Source: Oscillospiraceae bacterium
Lineage (GTDB): Bacteria; Bacillota; Clostridia; Oscillospirales; Oscillospiraceae
Assembly: GCA_015068025.1 (NCBI GenBank)
Contig: SVLH01000002.1
Coordinates: forward strand, 1-64,000
Length of the DNA stretch: 64,000 nt
Direction: 5' to 3'
The position numbers and the translations under genes are program-made. Positions 16,685 to 24,009 of this stretch are shown here, in pieces. Within the stretch, counting starts at the first letter, position 1, and each line of letters starts with the position of its first letter. The notes under the pieces were generated by a model. That model was not told where the DNA came from. It did not search any database and was given only the letters and a program-made list of their open reading frames with translations.

Positions 16685-16755
16685 ACACTCCTTTATTCGT
16701 TTGAAAACACCCCGGACTTTGACTTCTCCAAGGTGAACAAACGACAAAGGAGCGC
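16685..16755 (-). promoter_or_regulatory. RBS-sequestering helix (FMN riboswitch expression platform)
   Basis: In the minus-strand transcript GCGCUCCUUUGU (16755-16744) can pair with AUAAAGGAGUGU (16696-16685), twelve consecutive pairs including three G-U. The second strand contains the ribU Shine-Dalgarno sequence. A further palindrome, ACGGCC-AA-GGCCGT, lies between the aptamer and this helix. The arrangement suggests translational rather than transcriptional control. Confidence 0.65.
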
Positions 16756-16784
16756 GCCAAAAGGCACGGCCTTGGCCGTACGCA

Positions 16785-16898
16785 TCTTCTTCCATCCAGA
16801 CTATACTGTTGGTTCCGGAGTTGCACCGAATCAGCGGCCGCCGTAGCAGCCGGTCGCGGACTATACCGCCAGTGGGGAATCGCACCCCGCCCTGAAGA
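16785..16898 (-). promoter_or_regulatory. FMN riboswitch (RFN element)
   Basis: On the minus strand the element opens with TCTTCAGGGCGGGGTG and closes with GGATGGAAGAAGA. Between lie the conserved blocks ATTCCCCACTGGCGGTA, GTCCGCGA, GATTCGGTGCAACTCCG and AACCAACAGTATAGTC, the canonical six-helix FMN aptamer. It sits 100 bases upstream of ribU. FMN binding is expected to turn the transporter gene off. Confidence 0.96.
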
Positions 16899-16925
16899 CA
16901 AAGTATGCAGTTGTTTTCTGGTCAT

Positions 16926-16954
16926 ATTATATGCCCCTGCCGCAGAAAAAGCAA
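16926..16954 (-). promoter_or_regulatory. Promoter of the FMN riboswitch/ribU transcript
   Basis: On the minus strand TTGCTT (16949-16954), 17-base spacer, TATAAT (16926-16931). Transcription would start about 20 bases before the aptamer. Confidence 0.75.
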
Positions 16955-17090
16955 CGGTTTTTTGTGCCCTTGTGCCGGATCGGCGCCAGAAGATGGAGGG
17001 GAGCAGCGGAAAAAGAGGAAAACACCGGTCGAAATATGTATAGTGGTTATACTTTACAGGTGCTGGGCGACGGGACAGTAAAAATAATGG

Positions 17091-17119
17091 TGGACAAAGA
17101 CAAACAAATGTTCTATAAT
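17091..17119 (+). promoter_or_regulatory. Promoter of the SLOG-family gene
   Basis: TGGACA (17091-17096), 17-base spacer, TATAAT (17114-17119), about 25 bases before the ATG. Confidence 0.75.
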
Positions 17120-17143
17120 GGGTTTGTGAAAGGGGTGGTTGCG

Positions 17144-17656
17144 ATGCGGGCACGGCAGGAATCCTGTTGCTTTACCGGACACAGAGCCGCGAAGCTGCCA
17201 TGGAAATATGACGAGAGCGATCCGCGGTGTCTGGCTCTGAAGCACCGCATGATGGATGCGGTGGAGCTGGCATACGAGCAGGGGTATCGCCATTTCCTGT
17301 GCGGAATGGCACAGGGATGTGACCTTTATTTTTGTGAGTGCGTGCTGGCGCTGCGGGAGAGCCGTCCTGATGTGACGCTGGAGGCGGCCATTCCCTGCCC
17401 CTCGCAGGCGGACGCCTGGCCGGCAGCGCAGCGTGAGCGGTATCAAAAGCTGGTGTCGGCGTGTGATTTTGAGACGCTGGTTTCCGCCGGCTATTCCTCC
17501 TCCTGTATGCAGCGGCGTGACCGCTATATGGTGGATCACGCCTCGCTGCTGATCGCTGCCTTTGACGGCAGCAGCGGCGGAACGCGGTATACAGTGGAGT
17601 ATGCGCTGAAGCGCGGTGTGACCATCGTGGATCTGCCGATTCTACGGGAATGGTAA
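17144..17656 (+). CDS. SLOG-domain protein (DUF1273/YpsA-like)
   Basis: A 170-residue soluble Rossmann-like protein. The N-terminal CCFTGHRAAKLPWK, the later RHFLCGMAQGCDLYFCECVL and the C-terminal LIAAFDGSSGGTRYTVEYAL match the SLOG superfamily group of DUF1273/YpsA. Members bind nucleotides or nucleotide-derived ligands; YpsA is linked to division or stress in Bacillus, but the molecular role is open. ATG 17144 is preceded by AAAGGGGTGG. It stands alone with its own promoter and terminator, next to the divergently expressed ribU. Confidence 0.8.
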   Translation: MRARQESCCFTGHRAAKLPWKYDESDPRCLALKHRMMDAVELAYEQGYRHFLCGMAQGCDLYFCECVLALRESRPDVTLEAAIPCPSQADAWPAAQRERYQKLVSACDFETLVSAGYSSSCMQRRDRYMVDHASLLIAAFDGSSGGTRYTVEYALKRGVTIVDLPILREW

Positions 17657-17710
17657 GTTGTAAAGTGATTTTGCTTTATAAAAAACGGTATCAAAACGGA
17701 CAAGAAGATA

Positions 17711-17743
17711 AAAAAGCGGACCGGCAAAGCCGGTCCGCTTTTT
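17711..17743. terminator. Bidirectional terminator between the SLOG gene and 4hbD
   Basis: AAAAAGCGGACCGGC / GCCGGTCCGCTTTTT with an AAA loop, symmetric A and T runs. It serves both convergent genes. Confidence 0.9.
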
Positions 17744-17753
17744 ATGCCTGGAA

Positions 17754-18941
17754 TCAGAAGCAGGCGCGATAGATGCCCTCAATGTCTTCCAGCTCGAAGG
17801 GAGCGTAGGCATTGGTCATCAGGCGCTGCTGGTTGGCCTCAACAGACAGGGGGAAGGTCTTGAAGTCAGCCTCGGTGAAGCCGCAGTCATGCAGAGGACG
17901 CAGGGGCAGGATGCGCTGCAGCAGAGCGTTCATCTCGGGGATGGCGTTCTCCACAGAGCAGCCCAGGATCTCGGCGACCATCTTCTTGAACTTCATGATC
18001 TCGCCGGTGGGGTTCTTGGCGTCATAGTAGTTCATGATGGCGCCGAACAGCATGTAGTTGGACTCGCCGTGAGGCACATGATAAGTGCCGCCCAGAGGGA
18101 AGCTCATGGCGTGGACGGGGCCGCAGCCGGCCTTCAGGAAGGCGATACCGGCATAGAAGGAAGCGGTCACGAACTCCAGCATGTAGTCGAAGCGAGCCTC
18201 GGGGCCCTTCTCGTCGATCAGCTTGAAGCCCTTCAGGATCATGTCCATAGCCTTCTCGCTGAACAGCTCGGAGGTGATGGTCTTACGATAGGGGCTCAGG
18301 AAGGACTCGGTGGCATGCACCAGAGCGTCGATGGCGGAGCAGGCGAAGGGCTTGTAGGGCAGGGTGCGCAGCATGTCGGGAACCAGGCACACCTTGTTGG
18401 GGATAATGTCGTCGGACACCAGACCCAGCTTGGTCTCGCCGCCGGTCAGCACGCCGTCCTTCTCGTCCTTAACGATAGCGACGGAGATGTTGGTGCACTC
18501 GGAGCCGGTGCCGCAGGTGGTGGGAACGGCGATGACATCCTTCTCGTGGATGACGGGGAAGCGCTTGAAGTACAGGTTGTGTACGGTGTCGGGGCGCTTG
18601 CAGCCCAGCAGCTTGCACATATCCATGATGGCGCCGCCGCCCACGGCGATGACACGGTCATAGCTGTCATAGGGGATGGCGTCGTACATGATCTGGATCA
18701 TTTCTTCGCTGGGCTCGCCGGCGCCGAACTTCTCCTGGAACACGAACTGGCACTTCAGGTTCAGATCCTTCATGAAGGGGATGTAGATGAACTCGTTGGT
18801 CAGAACCACGTCGCGCTCATTCAGCTTGAACTCCTCTGCCAGCTGGGCAAAGGTCTCGAACTTATAAACGGTGGGAGCAAAGATGATCTCGCGCTTGTCG
18901 GCCATCAGTGCGGCAGAGAAAGCGTCCATTTTCTTGGCCAT
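17754..18941 (-). CDS. 4hbD: 4-hydroxybutyrate dehydrogenase (iron-containing alcohol dehydrogenase family)
   Basis: A 395-residue NAD-dependent enzyme reducing succinate semialdehyde to 4-hydroxybutyrate. The N-terminus carries APTVYKFET, TNEFIYIPF and VFQEKFGAGEPSEEMI, a set recalled from the Clostridium kluyveri enzyme. Cofactor binding is at AVGGGAIMDMCK and PTTCGTGSE; the metal ligands fall in SAIDALVHATES, the GPVHAMSFPLGG block and the VPHGESN loop. It ends the operon started by split transketolase. In gut clostridia this enzyme belongs to the succinate or 4-aminobutyrate route to butyrate, but no 4-hydroxybutyryl-CoA genes are in this window. AAAGGAGAG precedes the ATG. Confidence 0.85.
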   Translation of the reverse strand: MAKKMDAFSAALMADKREIIFAPTVYKFETFAQLAEEFKLNERDVVLTNEFIYIPFMKDLNLKCQFVFQEKFGAGEPSEEMIQIMYDAIPYDSYDRVIAVGGGAIMDMCKLLGCKRPDTVHNLYFKRFPVIHEKDVIAVPTTCGTGSECTNISVAIVKDEKDGVLTGGETKLGLVSDDIIPNKVCLVPDMLRTLPYKPFACSAIDALVHATESFLSPYRKTITSELFSEKAMDMILKGFKLIDEKGPEARFDYMLEFVTASFYAGIAFLKAGCGPVHAMSFPLGGTYHVPHGESNYMLFGAIMNYYDAKNPTGEIMKFKKMVAEILGCSVENAIPEMNALLQRILPLRPLHDCGFTEADFKTFPLSVEANQQRLMTNAYAPFELEDIEGIYRACF

Positions 18942-18980
18942 TGGAATCGACTCTCCTTTAAATTTAAAATTATTCTGACA

Positions 18981-19005
18981 CTGTCCCGGCGTTGCGCCGG
19001 GACAG
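18981..19005 (-). other. Intercistronic hairpin between transketolase and 4hbD
   Basis: CTGTCCCGGCG and CGCCGGGACAG form an 11-bp perfect stem with a 3-base loop, 14 bases after the transketolase stop. No T run follows on the minus strand (TGTCAGAATAATTTT), so it looks more like an mRNA-stability or partial-termination element than a full terminator. Confidence 0.6.
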
Positions 19006-19018
19006 GGGTCAACAAAAA

Positions 19019-19993
19019 TTACTTGCGGGCGATGGCCTTCTTCACGGCCTCCACGATGTTGGCGGCACGCAGACCGAAGCGATCCATCAGATAGCTCTGG
19101 GGACCGACTTCACCGAACTCGTCCTGAACACCCACGAACTCCTGCACGGTGGGACGGTTCTTGGCCAGACAGTTGGCAACCACGCTGCCCAGACCGCAGG
19201 TGACGTTGTGGTTCTCGGCGGTGACGATGGCGCCGGTCTCCTTGGCGGCCTTTACGACCAGTTCCTCGTCCAGAGGCTTCCAGGTGAACATATCGATCAC
19301 GCGGACGGTGATGCCTTCTTCCTTCAGAGCCTCGTAGGCCTTCAGAGCCTCGTCCACCATGATGCCGGAGGTGATGATGGTGGCGGCGTCGTTCTCGCTC
19401 TCGTGCAGAACGATGCCCTTGCCGATCTGGAAGTCGGTGCCTTCGCCGTAGACCTGGATGACATCCTTACGGACGAAACGGGTGAAGGTGACGCCCTTGG
19501 TGATGCCGGGCAGCTGACGGACGATGCCCTCCAGCTGGTCGTAGTCACAGGGATCGAAGACGGTGGACTCGGGAATGGACAGATACATGGCAGCATCTTC
19601 CAGAGGCATGTGGGTGCCGCCGTTGAAGGCAGCGGAAACGCCGGCGTCGGAGCCCAGAACATGGACAGTCAGGTCGGCATAAGCGGCGGACATATAGATC
19701 TGGTCATAGATGCGGCGGGATGCGAAGGTGCCGAAGGTGTGCAGGAAGGGCTTCTTGCCTGCGGCAGCCAGACCAGCACAGACGCCGGCGGCGTTGCCCT
19801 CGGCAATACCAGCCTGCAGAGCACGGTCGGGATAAGCGGCCACCAGCTGCTTGGTGTTGATGCAGCCCATGAGGTCACAGTCCACATAGACGATGGACTT
19901 ATCCTCGGCCATCATTTCCTTCAGAGGCAGAGCGACTGCGTCGCGGCAGGCGCGGGGATCTTTTTCATGCTTGCCAATCAGATTCACGTTCAT
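19019..19993 (-). CDS. Transketolase, C-terminal subunit
   Basis: A 324-residue protein carrying the pyrimidine-binding and C-terminal domains of transketolase. GIAEGNAAGVCAGLA holds the catalytic Glu, THMPLEDAAMYLSIP follows, and GAIVTAENHNVTCGLGS is in the C-terminal domain. In classical transketolase this is fused to the thiamine-diphosphate domain, here encoded by the adjacent gene 15 bases upstream. Together they interconvert pentose and other sugar phosphates in the non-oxidative pentose pathway. The split arrangement is common in Clostridia and archaea. Confidence 0.92.
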   Translation of the reverse strand: MNVNLIGKHEKDPRACRDAVALPLKEMMAEDKSIVYVDCDLMGCINTKQLVAAYPDRALQAGIAEGNAAGVCAGLAAAGKKPFLHTFGTFASRRIYDQIYMSAAYADLTVHVLGSDAGVSAAFNGGTHMPLEDAAMYLSIPESTVFDPCDYDQLEGIVRQLPGITKGVTFTRFVRKDVIQVYGEGTDFQIGKGIVLHESENDAATIITSGIMVDEALKAYEALKEEGITVRVIDMFTWKPLDEELVVKAAKETGAIVTAENHNVTCGLGSVVANCLAKNRPTVQEFVGVQDEFGEVGPQSYLMDRFGLRAANIVEAVKKAIARK

Positions 19994-20008
19994 CGTTCTT
20001 GCCCTCCT

Positions 20009-20842
20009 TTAAGCGTTCTTGATTTCTGCCAGAGCCTGCTCAGCTGCGGCGATGGCTTCCTGCCACTGATCTTCCTTGGGCTGAGAGGAGTGGTCATGCT
20101 TGGGCTCCGCGAAGGTAGCGCCCTTGCCCTTGCAGGTGTTCAGCACGATGCAGGAGGGAACGCCCTTCTTGGCATAGGCGTTCTGGATGGCGTCATAGAT
20201 CGCCTTCACGTCATGGCCGTCGATCTCCTGCGTATAGAGACCGAAGCCCTCGGCCTTCTTGGCCAGACTGCCGTGATCCAGAATGTCGGCGGTGGGGCCG
20301 TCCAGCTGGTAGCCGTTGTTATCGAAGAAGTAGATGATGTTGTCCAGCTTGTGGGCATAAGCAAAGTGCAGAGCCTCCCAGACCTGGCCTTCGTCGGCCT
20401 CGCCGTCACCGATGACGCAGAACACGTGGTTGTCACGGCCGTCGATCTTGTTGGCCAGCGCAGCGCCGGTGGCGGTGGAAGTGCCCTGACCCAGAGAGCC
20501 GGTGGTCAGATCGACACCGGGGGTCAGCTTGCGGTCGGTGTGGCTGGGGAACTTGGTGCCGGGCTGGTTCAGAGTGTAGGCATCCTCCATGGGGTAGAAG
20601 CCCATCAGGCCGAAGGTGGCGTATGCCACGGGGCCGGCGTGACCCTTGGACAGAACCAGCCAGTCGCGATCCTCCCAGCGGGGGTTCTTGGGATCGTATT
20701 TCATGACCTCGCCGTACAGAACGGCCATCAGGTCGGCCAGGTCCATAGAGCCGCCCACATGGCCGAAACCACGGGAGTGGATGACCTTCAGGGTCTCCAG
20801 CCGGATCTCGGCCGCCAGAACTTTCAGATTCTTCTCGTTCAT
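20009..20842 (-). CDS. Transketolase, N-terminal (thiamine diphosphate) subunit
   Basis: A 277-residue partner of the next gene. The ThDP-binding motif GDGEADEGQVWEA runs to DNNGYQLDG, about 30 residues, as the GDG-N pattern requires; GHVGGSMDLADLMAVLY and VLSKGHAGPVAYA are transketolase hallmarks. ATG 20842 is used, with AAAGGA about 12 bases upstream; longer in-frame versions run into the structured leader and are unlikely. First gene of a three-gene operon with the second transketolase half and 4-hydroxybutyrate dehydrogenase. Confidence 0.92.
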   Translation of the reverse strand: MNEKNLKVLAAEIRLETLKVIHSRGFGHVGGSMDLADLMAVLYGEVMKYDPKNPRWEDRDWLVLSKGHAGPVAYATFGLMGFYPMEDAYTLNQPGTKFPSHTDRKLTPGVDLTTGSLGQGTSTATGAALANKIDGRDNHVFCVIGDGEADEGQVWEALHFAYAHKLDNIIYFFDNNGYQLDGPTADILDHGSLAKKAEGFGLYTQEIDGHDVKAIYDAIQNAYAKKGVPSCIVLNTCKGKGATFAEPKHDHSSQPKEDQWQEAIAAAEQALAEIKNA

Positions 20843-20904
20843 GGGGTGTATCGTCCTTTCCTTTTTGAAATGAGCGTCTGTCTCCATGCAGGGAAGGCGG
20901 ACGC

Positions 20905-20975
20905 AAAAAGTACAGCATACAGCCGGCCTCATCCTGCGGACGGGGCCGAGATCTCCCGATCATCCGCTGCTGTAC
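20905..20975 (-). promoter_or_regulatory. Structured 5' leader of the transketolase operon, terminator-like
   Basis: On the minus strand a perfect 8-bp closing stem, GTACAGCA (20975-20968) with TGCTGTAC (20917-20910), encloses a second stem stacked directly inside it, GCGGA (20967-20963) with TCCGC (20940-20936). An 18-base AGGATGAGGCCGGCTGTA segment fills the 3' side. The closing stem is followed at once by TTTTT (20909-20905). It lies within the roughly 150-base untranslated leader. I recognise no known riboswitch class; attenuation is an inference. Confidence 0.55.
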
Positions 20976-20995
20976 CTGCATCAGATGTCGATTCT

Positions 20996-21025
20996 ATTTT
21001 ACAGCAGATACGGCCGCATAGTCAA
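20996..21025 (-). promoter_or_regulatory. Promoter of the transketolase/4hbD operon
   Basis: On the minus strand TTGACT (21020-21025), 18-base spacer, TAAAAT (20996-21001), placing the start near 20990 and giving a leader of about 148 bases. Confidence 0.65.
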
Positions 21026-21132
21026 TGACCGTTTGCGTTGAAATGCTAAAAAATAGAGCCTTTTTTTCGGTAAAACAGAATTTTATCACATGGAGAGGGA
21101 GGGAAGCCGTTTGCCGTCGGATCGGTGTCGCC

Positions 21133-21171
21133 GGCAGGTGCGGAATCGTTTGCCTGAAAAAGGCACCTGCC
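21133..21171. repeat. Inverted repeat in the divergent intergenic region
   Basis: GGCAGGTGC (21133-21141) and GCACCTGCC (21163-21171) form a 9-bp perfect stem with a 21-base loop, between the two divergent promoters. No gene is supported in 21026-21309; apart from this repeat and the downstream promoter I see nothing else there. Confidence 0.5.
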
Positions 21172-21240
21172 TCCAGTTGATGTCGGAAAACAACAGGAAC
21201 GTGGTTGCGTTTTGTGGTGGATTTTACAGCAAATTACACC

Positions 21241-21270
21241 TTGAAACGGGCGCAGGTTATGAGGTATACT
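21241..21270 (+). promoter_or_regulatory. Promoter of the aminotransferase gene
   Basis: TTGAAA (21241-21246), 18-base spacer, TATACT (21265-21270); a second overlapping TATACT lies at 21270-21275. The ATG is at 21310. Confidence 0.65.
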
Positions 21271-21309
21271 ATACTATCGGAAAAAATGACCATGAAAGGA
21301 TGATAGACA

Positions 21310-22587
21310 ATGACCGCTTATTCCGCAATGACGGCAGAAGAGCGCAAAGCTGAATACGCCGTGCTGACGAAAGAATTTGAGAGATTGAAAGGCTTGGGCC
21401 TGAATCTGAACATGGCGCGCGGCAAGCCCGGCAAGGAACAGCTGGATCTGGTCTCTGATATGACTTACAGCCTGATGGATCGTCCGGAAAACTTCATGTC
21501 CGGGAACATTGATGTGCGCAACTATGGCGAAATGTCCGGCCTTCCTGCGGCAAAGGAACTGTTTGCCGAGATTCTGGGCTGTAAGGCAGAGCAGGTGTTT
21601 GTGGGCGGCAACGCCAGCTTGCAGCTGATGTATGACACCATTTCCAAGGCATACACCCATGGTCTGCTCCATAGCGAGAAGCCCTGGTGCCGGGAAGAAA
21701 CGGTGAAGTGGCTGTGTCCCGCCCCCGGCTATGATCGCCACTTCAAGATCACAGAGTCCTTCGGCTTTGAGATGATCACCATTCCCATGACTGCGGATGG
21801 CCCCGATATGGACGCCGTGGAAGAAGCGGTGAAAGACCCGGCGGTCAAGGGTATCTGGTGCGTGCCCAAGTATTCCAATCCCGACGGCATCATCTATTCC
21901 GATGAAACGGTGCGCCGTATGGCGAACCTGAAGCCTGCTGCGCCGGATTTTACCATCATGTGGGATAACGCTTACTGCGTCCATGAGTTTGAGGGCGAGT
22001 ATGTGGAGTTCCCCGACATCATCTCCGCCTGCGCCGAAGCGGGCAGCCCGGACATGGTGTATGAATTCGCCTCCACGTCCAAGATCACGCTGCCCGGCGC
22101 TGGTATTGCGTGCTTTGCCACTTCGATGGAAAATCTGCGCTATATGGAGCAGCTGCTGACCATCCAGATCATCAGCTTTGACAAGGTGAATCAGCAGCGC
22201 CATGTACTGTTCCTGAAAAACAAGAAAAATGTGCTGGAGCTGATGAAGCGGCACGCCACCATTATGGCGCCGAAATTCCACGCAGTCCTCGACGCGCTGG
22301 AAACGGAGATCAAGCCTGTCGGCATTGCCGAGTGGTGCAAGCCCAAGGGCGGCTACTTTGTGTCCCTCAACGCCATGCCTGGCACCGCCAAGCGGACGCT
22401 GGCGCTGTGCAAGGAGGCCGGCGTCACCATGACCGGCGCCGGAGCAACCTTCCCTTACGGCAAGGATCCCCAGGACAGCAACATCCGCATCGCGCCCTCT
22501 CTGCCTCCCGTGGTGGAGCTGGAGCAGGCCATCGCGGTGTTCTGCACCTGCCTGAAGATGGCGGCTCTGGAGAAGCTGGGCGTATGA
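21310..22587 (+). CDS. Class I aminotransferase, aspartate aminotransferase subgroup (PF12897 type)
   Basis: A 425-residue PLP enzyme. The subgroup is marked by LNMARGKPGKEQLDL near the start, DVRNYGEMSGLPAAKELFAE and FVGGNASLQLMYD. PLP contacts include the VPKYSNPDG and IMWDNAYCVHEF segments, and the catalytic lysine is in FASTSKITLPGAG. C-terminal KPKGGYFVSL completes the fold. Members of this subgroup are aspartate or alanine aminotransferases of fermenters and actinobacteria. AAAGGA precedes the ATG. The stop overlaps the start of the next gene by 4 bases, so the two are translationally coupled. Confidence 0.88.
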   Translation: MTAYSAMTAEERKAEYAVLTKEFERLKGLGLNLNMARGKPGKEQLDLVSDMTYSLMDRPENFMSGNIDVRNYGEMSGLPAAKELFAEILGCKAEQVFVGGNASLQLMYDTISKAYTHGLLHSEKPWCREETVKWLCPAPGYDRHFKITESFGFEMITIPMTADGPDMDAVEEAVKDPAVKGIWCVPKYSNPDGIIYSDETVRRMANLKPAAPDFTIMWDNAYCVHEFEGEYVEFPDIISACAEAGSPDMVYEFASTSKITLPGAGIACFATSMENLRYMEQLLTIQIISFDKVNQQRHVLFLKNKKNVLELMKRHATIMAPKFHAVLDALETEIKPVGIAEWCKPKGGYFVSLNAMPGTAKRTLALCKEAGVTMTGAGATFPYGKDPQDSNIRIAPSLPPVVELEQAIAVFCTCLKMAALEKLGV

Positions 22588-23453
22588 GATACTACGGCAA
22601 TGTTTATCGCCCGCCCTCCGAGGCATACAGCCTCATCGTGCAGGTGACCTACGGCTGCAGCCATAATACCTGCGCCTTTTGCAGCATGTTTAAGGAAAAA
22701 CGCTTCGCCATCCGTCCTCTGGAAGAGGTGCTGGAAGATTTCCACATGGCCAGAGCCCGCTACCGCCATGTCGACAAGGTCTTTCTGGCTGATGGCGACG
22801 CCCTGGTTCGTAAAGCATCTGAACTTTACATCATTTTGGATACCATCCGGGAACTGTTCCCGGAGTGTAAGCGCGTGACCAGCTATGCCTCTCCGTCCTC
22901 CATCCGCATCCGTACGGATGAGGAGCTGCAGACCCTGCGCGCCAAGGGGCTGACCATGGTCTACATGGGGCTGGAGTCCGGCAGCGATGAAGTGCTGAAG
23001 CTGATGCGCAAGGGCCACACCGCCGCCGAGATCGTGGAGATGGGACAGAAGGTGCGCCGCAACGGCATGGCGCTTTCCGTCACGGCCATCACCGGCCTTG
23101 GCGGCCCGGAGCTGCTGGAACAGCACGCTGTGGAAACGGCGAAGGCCTTCAACGCCATGAACCCGGAGTATATCGGCATGCTGACGCTGATGGTGGAGCC
23201 GGGCACGCCCCTGTATGACTGGGTGCAGGATGGCAGCTTCCGCCTGCTGACGCAGCCTCAGGTGCTGGAGGAGACCCGTCTGCTGATGGAGCATCTGGAC
23301 AGTCCCGGCAGCGTGTTCCGCATGAACCACGCCAGCAACTATCTGGTGCTGAAAGGTACGCTGAACGGCGATCAGGCCGCCATGCTGGCGGAGATCAAGC
23401 GGGCCGAGCAGGATCTTTCCCGTCTGCGTCCCGAGCATTGGCGCGGACTGTAA
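22584..23453 (+). CDS. Radical SAM protein with CX4CX2C cluster motif
   Basis: A 289-residue enzyme expected to bind a 4Fe-4S cluster and S-adenosylmethionine. The cluster motif is GCSHNTCAFCSMF: Cys-X4-Cys-X2-Cys rather than the canonical CX3CX2C, a variant that I recall in a common family of uncharacterised bacterial radical SAM proteins with the same GCSHN pattern. A later 'YMGLESGSDEVLKLM' block is the usual SAM-contact strand. No B12 domain or extra cluster cysteines are obvious. It overlaps the aminotransferase by ATGA. The reaction is unknown. Confidence 0.8.
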   Translation: MRYYGNVYRPPSEAYSLIVQVTYGCSHNTCAFCSMFKEKRFAIRPLEEVLEDFHMARARYRHVDKVFLADGDALVRKASELYIILDTIRELFPECKRVTSYASPSSIRIRTDEELQTLRAKGLTMVYMGLESGSDEVLKLMRKGHTAAEIVEMGQKVRRNGMALSVTAITGLGGPELLEQHAVETAKAFNAMNPEYIGMLTLMVEPGTPLYDWVQDGSFRLLTQPQVLEETRLLMEHLDSPGSVFRMNHASNYLVLKGTLNGDQAAMLAEIKRAEQDLSRLRPEHWRGL

Positions 23454-23527
23454 GGCAGGAACCTTCCAAGAAGGCACGCCCCAAAATCGCAGCAAAAGCC
23501 GCGGCACCCCCCCGAATCAAAAAAACA

Positions 23528-23561
23528 AAACCCCCGCCTCAATTTGAGACGGGGGTTCTTT
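23528..23561. terminator. Bidirectional terminator between the radical SAM gene and pyrI
   Basis: AACCCCCGCCTCAA / TTGAGACGGGGGTT with one bulged base and a short loop, flanked by A-rich and TTCTTTT runs. It lies between convergent genes. Confidence 0.85.
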
Positions 23562-23566
23562 TGCAT

Positions 23567-23992
23567 TTACTTCTTCTCGCTCAAAGCGGTTTCGCAGTAG
23601 GCACAGCGATAGGTGTGCTTTTCGGCGTTGCTCAGCAGGAAGATGGCGTCCAGCTGCGGCTCGCTGACAGTGATGCAGCGGGGGTTCTTGCAGCGGACGA
23701 TGTTGGTCAGCTTTTTGGGCAGTTCCAGCTTCTTCTTCTCCACACGCTCGCCGTTGCGGATGATGTTGACGGTGATGTTGGAGTCGATATAGCCCAGCAC
23801 ATCAAGATCCACTTCCATGGGGGAGTCGATCTTGATAATGTCCTTTTTGCCCATGCGGCCGCTGCGGACGTTTTTGATGATGGCAACGGAGCAGTCCAGC
23901 TCGTCCAGATGGAGATAGTTGTAGATCTCCATGCTCTTGCCGGCCTGAATGTGATCCAGCACGACGCCGTTTTGGATGCTGTCAATCTTCAT
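23567..23992 (-). CDS. pyrI: Aspartate carbamoyltransferase regulatory chain
   Basis: A 141-residue nucleotide-binding, zinc-binding partner of PyrB. The N-terminal allosteric domain has IQNGVVLDHIQAGKSMEIY; the zinc domain has CKNPRC and CAYC separated by 23 residues, the four ligands that contact the catalytic chain. PyrI makes the enzyme a class B dodecamer subject to CTP/ATP control. It is the last gene of the pyr operon, 17 bases after pyrB. PyrI is absent from Bacillus but common in clostridia. Confidence 0.95.
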   Translation of the reverse strand: MKIDSIQNGVVLDHIQAGKSMEIYNYLHLDELDCSVAIIKNVRSGRMGKKDIIKIDSPMEVDLDVLGYIDSNITVNIIRNGERVEKKKLELPKKLTNIVRCKNPRCITVSEPQLDAIFLLSNAEKHTYRCAYCETALSEKK

Positions 23993-24009
23993 AAGTCAGG
24001 ACTCCTTTC

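Noticed and set aside
21090-21353. 87-codon plus-strand frame in the divergent intergenic region
   Set aside because: It overlaps the aminotransferase promoter and start in another frame, has no conserved motif, and is best explained as non-coding.
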